Positions 59,868 to 64,000 of a DNA stretch of 64,000 nt are shown here, one piece after another. Every line of letters starts with the position of its first letter. Position 1 is the first letter of the stretch. Source of the DNA: Anaerolineaceae bacterium UBA4890 (GTDB lineage Bacteria; Chloroflexota; Anaerolineae; Anaerolineales; Anaerolineaceae); the NCBI GenBank assembly GCA_002399085.1, contig DHCY01000016.1:54416-118415 (forward strand), given 5' to 3'. The position numbers and the translations under genes were made by a program. The notes under the pieces were generated by a model, which ran no database searches, was not told the DNA's origin, and saw only the letters and a list, made by a program, of their open reading frames with translations.

Positions 59868-61034
59868 TTGACTGAAGCAGTTATTAGCGTGAAGCCAAAA
59901 AAAACCGGCACCACCTTGCACAAACTGAGGACCAGGGAGCAAATAACTGGCTACTTGTTCGTCCTACCCGCTCTTATAGTTATTTTAGTTTTTGGTCTTT
60001 TCCCCATAGGTTACTCGATCTATATGAGTTTGTTCAATTGGCGAGTGACCAAGGGCGCCTATGTCGGCGGTAAGAACTACTTGCTGATCTTTGGGAACTG
60101 GACAAACCTACTGATCACGCTGGCAGGAATTGCTCTGATCGTAGGAGCTTTTTGGATTTGGAATAACGCGTTCAAGTCGCTTAGCAAGGGTCAGACAATT
60201 GCAAAAGTCGTTGCTGCGGTGATAATGATCCTGGGTGGTGTGATTTTTATCACTGGCTGGGGCTATATGTATGACAGCGGCAACCAGAATTTCCTCAACT
60301 CGCTGATTGTGACTTTATATTACGCACTGGGGACCGTGCCTGCAGAAGTGATTTTGGGGATGATCCTTGCCTTTTTACTCTACCAGGATATCATCGGGAA
60401 AGATATTTTCAGGATGATCTACTTTCTTCCCTATGTGACTCCCTCGGTTACATCGGCAGTGGTTTTTCAGATCATCTTTTCATTAAGGGAAACCTCCATT
60501 GCAAATATGATCATCGGTTGGTTTGGCATCAGCCCGCAGAAATGGCGATTCGAACCAAAACCTTTGCTGAATTTGCTTGGGCTGGACCTCTCTGGTTTCC
60601 TGGCGGGACCAAGCCTGGCGCTTATTTCCATCATGATCTATGGCATTTGGTCTTTTGTTGGCTATAACACGGTCATTTTCCTGGCTGGTTTGGGCAACAT
60701 CCCCAAAGAGACTTACGAAGCCGCTGAGATTGACGGCGCCACGCGCTCACAACAATTTCGCTTTATCACCATGCCATTGCTTTCACCGACAACTTTTTAC
60801 CTGGTTTTAATCGGATTTATCGGCACCTTTAAAGCCTTCAACCACATCTACGTATTGAGAACCCCCAGTGCTGGCGATTCGGTGATCACCACCAGTCTGC
60901 TCATTTTCGATAATTTTTACAAAGCAAATCAATATGGCATCGCAACTGCCCAGGCAATTGTGTTGTTTGTTGTCATTCTGGGGTTAACACTTGCGCAGAA
61001 CAAGCTGATTGGAGAGCGGGTATTCTATGGATAG
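59868..61034 (+). CDS. Sugar ABC transporter permease (MalF type)
   Basis: 388 residues from TTG 59868, with AGAGGAG upstream. First helix LFVLPALIVILVFGLFPIGYSIYM; C-terminal EAA loop YEAAEIDGATRSQQFRFITMPLL couples to an ATPase. Compared with usual 290-310-residue permeases there is an extra segment between helices 1 and 2 (about 65-130) holding two more hydrophobic spans (LITLAGIALIVGAFWIW; VVAAVIMILGGVIFITGW). Forms a pair with the next gene. Confidence 0.9.
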   Translation: MTEAVISVKPKKTGTTLHKLRTREQITGYLFVLPALIVILVFGLFPIGYSIYMSLFNWRVTKGAYVGGKNYLLIFGNWTNLLITLAGIALIVGAFWIWNNAFKSLSKGQTIAKVVAAVIMILGGVIFITGWGYMYDSGNQNFLNSLIVTLYYALGTVPAEVILGMILAFLLYQDIIGKDIFRMIYFLPYVTPSVTSAVVFQIIFSLRETSIANMIIGWFGISPQKWRFEPKPLLNLLGLDLSGFLAGPSLALISIMIYGIWSFVGYNTVIFLAGLGNIPKETYEAAEIDGATRSQQFRFITMPLLSPTTFYLVLIGFIGTFKAFNHIYVLRTPSAGDSVITTSLLIFDNFYKANQYGIATAQAIVLFVVILGLTLAQNKLIGERVFYG

Positions 61035-61923
61035 TCCAGTCGTAAATCCACAACCAGTTGTCAAAGTAACTCGTGCAAGGCGATCCCGCTTCTATTGGCT
61101 TGGTCGGATTCTGACCTATGTAATCCTGATATTTGGTGCAATTATCTTCATTTTCCCATTTTTTTGGATGATTTCCAGCTCACTGATGACACTCGGTGAA
61201 ACAATCACAAGAGTGTTAGTGCCAAAAGTGCCCCAGTGGGTTAACTATGTGGATGCCTGGAACCAGGCAAAGTTCTCAAAATACTTTATGAACAGCGTTT
61301 TGATCACGCTTGGAACCCTGGCAGGGTTGCTGATCACTTCGATTTTGGCAGGCTACGCCTTTGGTCGCATCGATTTCAAAGGCAAGAATATCCTCTTCGG
61401 TTTGTTCCTCGCAACCATGATGATCCCAGAATCGGTGACCCTGATCCCGAACTACTTGCTCATTCGCGGCAGCATATTCCCAATCCCGGGCGGAACCTGG
61501 CTCAATAAGTATTGGTCGCTGACGGTGCCTTTTATCGCTAATGCCTTCAGCATTTTTCTTTTACGACAATTTTTTGCTCAGATCCCCAAAGAACTATGGG
61601 ATGCTGCCCGCATTGACGGGGCAGACCACTTGCGTTTCCTCGTCCAGGTTGTTTTGCCGATCAGCAAGGCACCAATTATGACTGTGTTGTTGTTTGGCTT
61701 TACCGGGTCATGGAACGCATTTCAATGGCCATTACTTGTCACGACAAATGACACATGGAGACCGATCATGGTCGGTTTGTGGTCCTTTGTGAATGAAGCT
61801 GGTCCGCAAACACACTTATTGATGGCAGGAGCGGTGATCTCATTAATCCCAATCCTGATTATCTATTTCCTAACCCAAAAACAATTCACACAAGGTATTG
61901 CAACCACTGGATTGAAAGGGTAG
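61027..61923 (+). CDS. Sugar ABC transporter permease (MalG type)
   Basis: 298 residues from ATG 61027, overlapping the previous stop. IFPFFWMISSSLMT, the EAA loop WDAARIDGADHLRFLVQVVLP, and six membrane segments fit the CUT1 family. With MalF type it forms the channel for a sugar or oligosaccharide; no ATPase gene adjoins, so a shared MsmX-like ATPase encoded elsewhere is likely. Confidence 0.92.
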   Translation: MDSPVVNPQPVVKVTRARRSRFYWLGRILTYVILIFGAIIFIFPFFWMISSSLMTLGETITRVLVPKVPQWVNYVDAWNQAKFSKYFMNSVLITLGTLAGLLITSILAGYAFGRIDFKGKNILFGLFLATMMIPESVTLIPNYLLIRGSIFPIPGGTWLNKYWSLTVPFIANAFSIFLLRQFFAQIPKELWDAARIDGADHLRFLVQVVLPISKAPIMTVLLFGFTGSWNAFQWPLLVTTNDTWRPIMVGLWSFVNEAGPQTHLLMAGAVISLIPILIIYFLTQKQFTQGIATTGLKG

Positions 61924-61995
61924 GAATAACCAACTGGATGATAACGAGAAAATTCTCGATATCAAATTATTAGATTCAAAATGGAGGTTTTGAAT

Positions 61996-63363
61996 ATGAA
62001 GAGAAAGATGTTTAGTTTGATAGCAATCATCATGATTGCGGCCATGGTGCTGAGTGCCTGCGCCAAAACTACGCCAGAACCTGAAGTGCCGGTAGAAGGC
62101 GCAGTGGATTGGTCCAAAGTAACCCCCGCCAAAAACATTGTCTTTTGGCACCAACACACCGGTGAAGCTCGTGAAGCTGCAATGAAGACCATTGTTGACG
62201 GTTTCAATGCCACCAACGAGTACGGTATCACCCTCACCGCTGAATACGCCGGCGGATATGGCGACATCTATACCAAGATGCTTGCTCTGCTTAACACTCC
62301 TGATGTTCCCGATATCGTGGTTGGTTATCAGAATCAGATCGCTACCTATCAACTGGCTGATTCCATGTTCGATATGAACACTGTCATCAATGATCCTGTC
62401 TACGGCATGCCCCAGGCAGATCAAGATGACTTTATCCCCGCCTTCTTCCAGCAGGATGTCTATCCGCTGTATGACAACCAGCGCTTAGGTCTTGCCCCGA
62501 ACCGCTCCATGGAAGTCATGTATTACAACATGGACTGGCTGAAGGAATTGGGCTACGATGCTCCTCCTGCCACCCCGGAAGAATTCCGTGAGATGACCTG
62601 TAAAGCTGCTGAGCAACCTTTCAGTGGCGCAAAAGCCGAAGGTTCGATGGGCTACCAGCTTAGCATCGATACTTCCCGCTTCGCTTCCTGGACCTATGCA
62701 TTCGGCGGCGACATCTATGATGGAACCACCAACCAGTACACGCTGAACAGCCCCGCTGCTGTGGAAGCATTCAAGTTCCTGCAAGGTTTGTTTGCTGATG
62801 GCTGTGCTCGCCTGGTTTCTGAAAACTACGGCGATCAGTCTGACTTTGGCAATGGCACCCTGCTCTTCACCGTCGGCTCCAGCTCCGGTCTACCCTTCTA
62901 CACTCAGGCTGTTGACGAAGGCGCCGCCTTTGATTGGTCGGTTGCCGCTCTGCCCAGCACCGGTACCCCCAAGCAAGACGTTTACGGCGCGAGTGTTTCG
63001 ATCCCGAAATCCACTCCCGAACGTGAACTGGCTGCCTGGATCTTCATCAAGTACTACACCAGCCCCGAAATTCAGAAACTGTGGGCAGAAGCCTCTGGTT
63101 ACTTCCCGGTGCGCCAGTCAGTTGCTGACATGATGGGCGACTACATGACTGCCAACCCCACCTACAAAGCTTCTTGGGACCTGTTGAAATACGGTTGGTT
63201 CGAACCTGCCGTACCTGGCTACGATTTTGTTCGTGACGAAATCGAAGTTGTCATGGCTGCTGTCGTTGACAACCCCGCCCTGGATGTCCAGGCTGAGTTT
63301 GACAAGCTGAACGAGTTCGGCAACAAAACCCTGGCTGAACAACTTGAGCAACTCAATAAGTAA
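61996..63363 (+). CDS. Sugar ABC transporter substrate-binding lipoprotein
   Basis: 455 residues from ATG 61996 with GGAGG upstream. Lipobox LSAC near residue 22. Then IVFWHQHTGEAREAAMKTIVDGFN, the CUT1 solute-binding start, and VYGASVSIPKSTPERELAAWIFIKY in the C-lobe. It captures a carbohydrate outside the cell; which one is not evident. Placing the binding protein last is unusual. A terminator follows. Confidence 0.9.
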   Translation: MKRKMFSLIAIIMIAAMVLSACAKTTPEPEVPVEGAVDWSKVTPAKNIVFWHQHTGEAREAAMKTIVDGFNATNEYGITLTAEYAGGYGDIYTKMLALLNTPDVPDIVVGYQNQIATYQLADSMFDMNTVINDPVYGMPQADQDDFIPAFFQQDVYPLYDNQRLGLAPNRSMEVMYYNMDWLKELGYDAPPATPEEFREMTCKAAEQPFSGAKAEGSMGYQLSIDTSRFASWTYAFGGDIYDGTTNQYTLNSPAAVEAFKFLQGLFADGCARLVSENYGDQSDFGNGTLLFTVGSSSGLPFYTQAVDEGAAFDWSVAALPSTGTPKQDVYGASVSIPKSTPERELAAWIFIKYYTSPEIQKLWAEASGYFPVRQSVADMMGDYMTANPTYKASWDLLKYGWFEPAVPGYDFVRDEIEVVMAAVVDNPALDVQAEFDKLNEFGNKTLAEQLEQLNK

Positions 63364-63387
63364 CCTTTGTTAGAAGTTAGTAATAAA

Positions 63388-63420
63388 GCCTCCCTGTACT
63401 TGCAGGGAGGCTTTTGTTTT
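63388..63420 (+). terminator. Terminator of the sugar ABC operon
   Basis: Stem GCCTCCCTG / CAGGGAGGC followed by TTTTGTTTT. The -35 box of the tmRNA lies in the right arm. Confidence 0.85.
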
Positions 63421-63428
63421 GCTATAAT
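63400..63428 (+). promoter_or_regulatory. Promoter of tmRNA
   Basis: -35 TTGCAG (63400-63405), 17-bp spacer, -10 TATAAT (63423-63428). The RNA begins at 63439. Confidence 0.7.
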
Positions 63429-63438
63429 AACAGTGCAT

Positions 63439-63835
63439 GGGGATGCCAGGTCTCGACGGGAGAAGCTGGTTCCGGATTGCGAGCCGAGAGGTACCGACCT
63501 CGTGAAATCAGTACAAAACAACAAGTGCCAATCGCACAAGTTACGCAACCCTTCCTTTAGCTGCATAAGCTAGATGATCGGAAGCTGACCTCCATAGATG
63601 AGGTCACGTCCCCTGGAGTCGTTTTTCTGACCGAATCCAGCAAGGATGTCATAGAAGTCAGAATGCTGGGCGCTGATTCGCGGGGTGCCCCTAAGAGAGC
63701 TTTTGAGCTCAAGCGAATGGTTTACCGGTAGTTGCGCAGAACACCTTAAGGCGAACGAGACCAAATCTTCTGCTACGCTCGTAGAGATTCGAGAGTCTAA
63801 TCTTTCGGACGCGGGTTCGACTCCCGCCATCTCCA
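63439..63835 (+). ncRNA. ssrA: Transfer-messenger RNA
   Basis: Begins GGGGATG and ends CATCTCC plus A, the acceptor stem; T arm GCGGGTTCGACTCCCGC precedes it. The 3' CCA is not fully encoded (ACCTCA follows). The tag frame starts at GCC 63527 and reads ANRTSYATLPLAA, stop TAA 63566-63568, giving an Ala-Ala end used for proteolysis. It rescues stalled ribosomes with SmpB. Confidence 0.93.
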
Positions 63836-63840
63836 CCTCA

Positions 63841-63867
63841 AAGCCCCCGATTCGGGGGCTTTTTTTC
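63841..63867 (+). terminator. Terminator of tmRNA
   Basis: Stem AAGCCCCC / GGGGGCTT around GATTC then T run. Confidence 0.9.
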
Positions 63868-64000
63868 ACTATTCAGCTATGAATCTCAGTACCATCCAGA
63901 TTAATACTTCACACAATGTCAATACCGGCAGAAACTGCCTCGACCATTGCTGTGAGGAACAGGCAGGCCTGTTCCCAACATTGCTACAAAGCGTTTTCTT
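63868..64000. other. Right end, nothing recognised
   Basis: No gene or signal is seen in the last 130 bases. A short near-inverted sequence GAACAGGCAGGCCTGTTC lies at 63958-63975. Confidence 0.5.

Noticed and set aside
63570..63869. 99-codon minus-strand frame at the tmRNA
   Set aside because: It lies within the tmRNA sequence and its terminator.

Overview
The window looks like a chromosomal segment of an anaerobic, fermentative Gram-positive-type or monoderm bacterium, most likely Chloroflexota of the Anaerolineae type. This is inference from gene content, not a database match. The signs are very large secreted proteins with a Tyr-Leu/Met-Pro tail, a fused NADH-dependent ferredoxin:NADP oxidoreductase, Rex, Thr/Pro-rich cohesin-like surface proteins, a RAYT/REP repeat family and roughly 50% GC. 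There is no rRNA, CRISPR array, prophage or plasmid backbone. RNA genes are two tRNA-Pro (CGG and GGG) and a complete tmRNA.

Regions: 0-2.7 kb, a minus-strand run (PhnD-like lipoprotein, DUF218 protein, HD hydrolase). 2.8-6.4 kb, adenosine-specific kinase, rdgB, and a yceD-metG unit. 6.4-9.9 kb, a tight minus operon uvrC / 35-residue membrane peptide / SagB-type nitroreductase / MTAN-like phosphorylase. 9.9-12.7 kb, mutL coupled to a zinc alcohol dehydrogenase-like gene, then tRNA-Pro(CGG) and a repeat-bearing spacer. 13-20 kb, ettA, a cold-shock gene, and a minus operon TPR protein / fused NfnAB / GH4 glycosidase / small membrane protein. 20-23.6 kb, a phosphodiesterase and a redox/thiol cluster (ArsR, mini-thioredoxin, GcvH-like lipoyl carrier, two DGC-domain proteins, OsmC-like). 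23.7-26.6 kb, tRNA-Pro(GGG), secreted proteins and a REP-rich patch containing a broken RAYT transposase. 26.6-33.5 kb, a probable operon in which a membrane DUF2207-type protein ending in a Cys-Ala repeat lies directly before a radical SAM/SPASM enzyme, a second radical SAM-like protein that has lost two of three cluster cysteines, a methyltransferase and an M28 peptidase. 33.6-38.2 kb, rex, mreB, and yebC-ruvC-trmH-ruvA. 38.5-49.8 kb, two giant secreted paralogues, one a subtilase. 50-56.7 kb, the mrfB/mrfA repair pair with an HNH domain inserted in MrfA, a FmdB/3-ketosphinganine reductase-like pair, an epimerase and a degenerate PP2C-like protein. 56.8-63.4 kb, an extracellular nuclease lipoprotein, a second lipoprotein, and a sugar ABC importer without its ATPase. 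63.4-63.9 kb, tmRNA.

The strongest candidate for an undescribed system is 28.1-33.5 kb. It reads as a peptide-modification locus in which the substrate is the cytoplasmic C-terminal tail of a membrane protein, modified in place by a radical SAM enzyme carrying its own PqqD-like recognition domain, assisted by a catalytically degenerate sister. The 20.8-23.6 kb thiol/lipoyl cluster is the second candidate.
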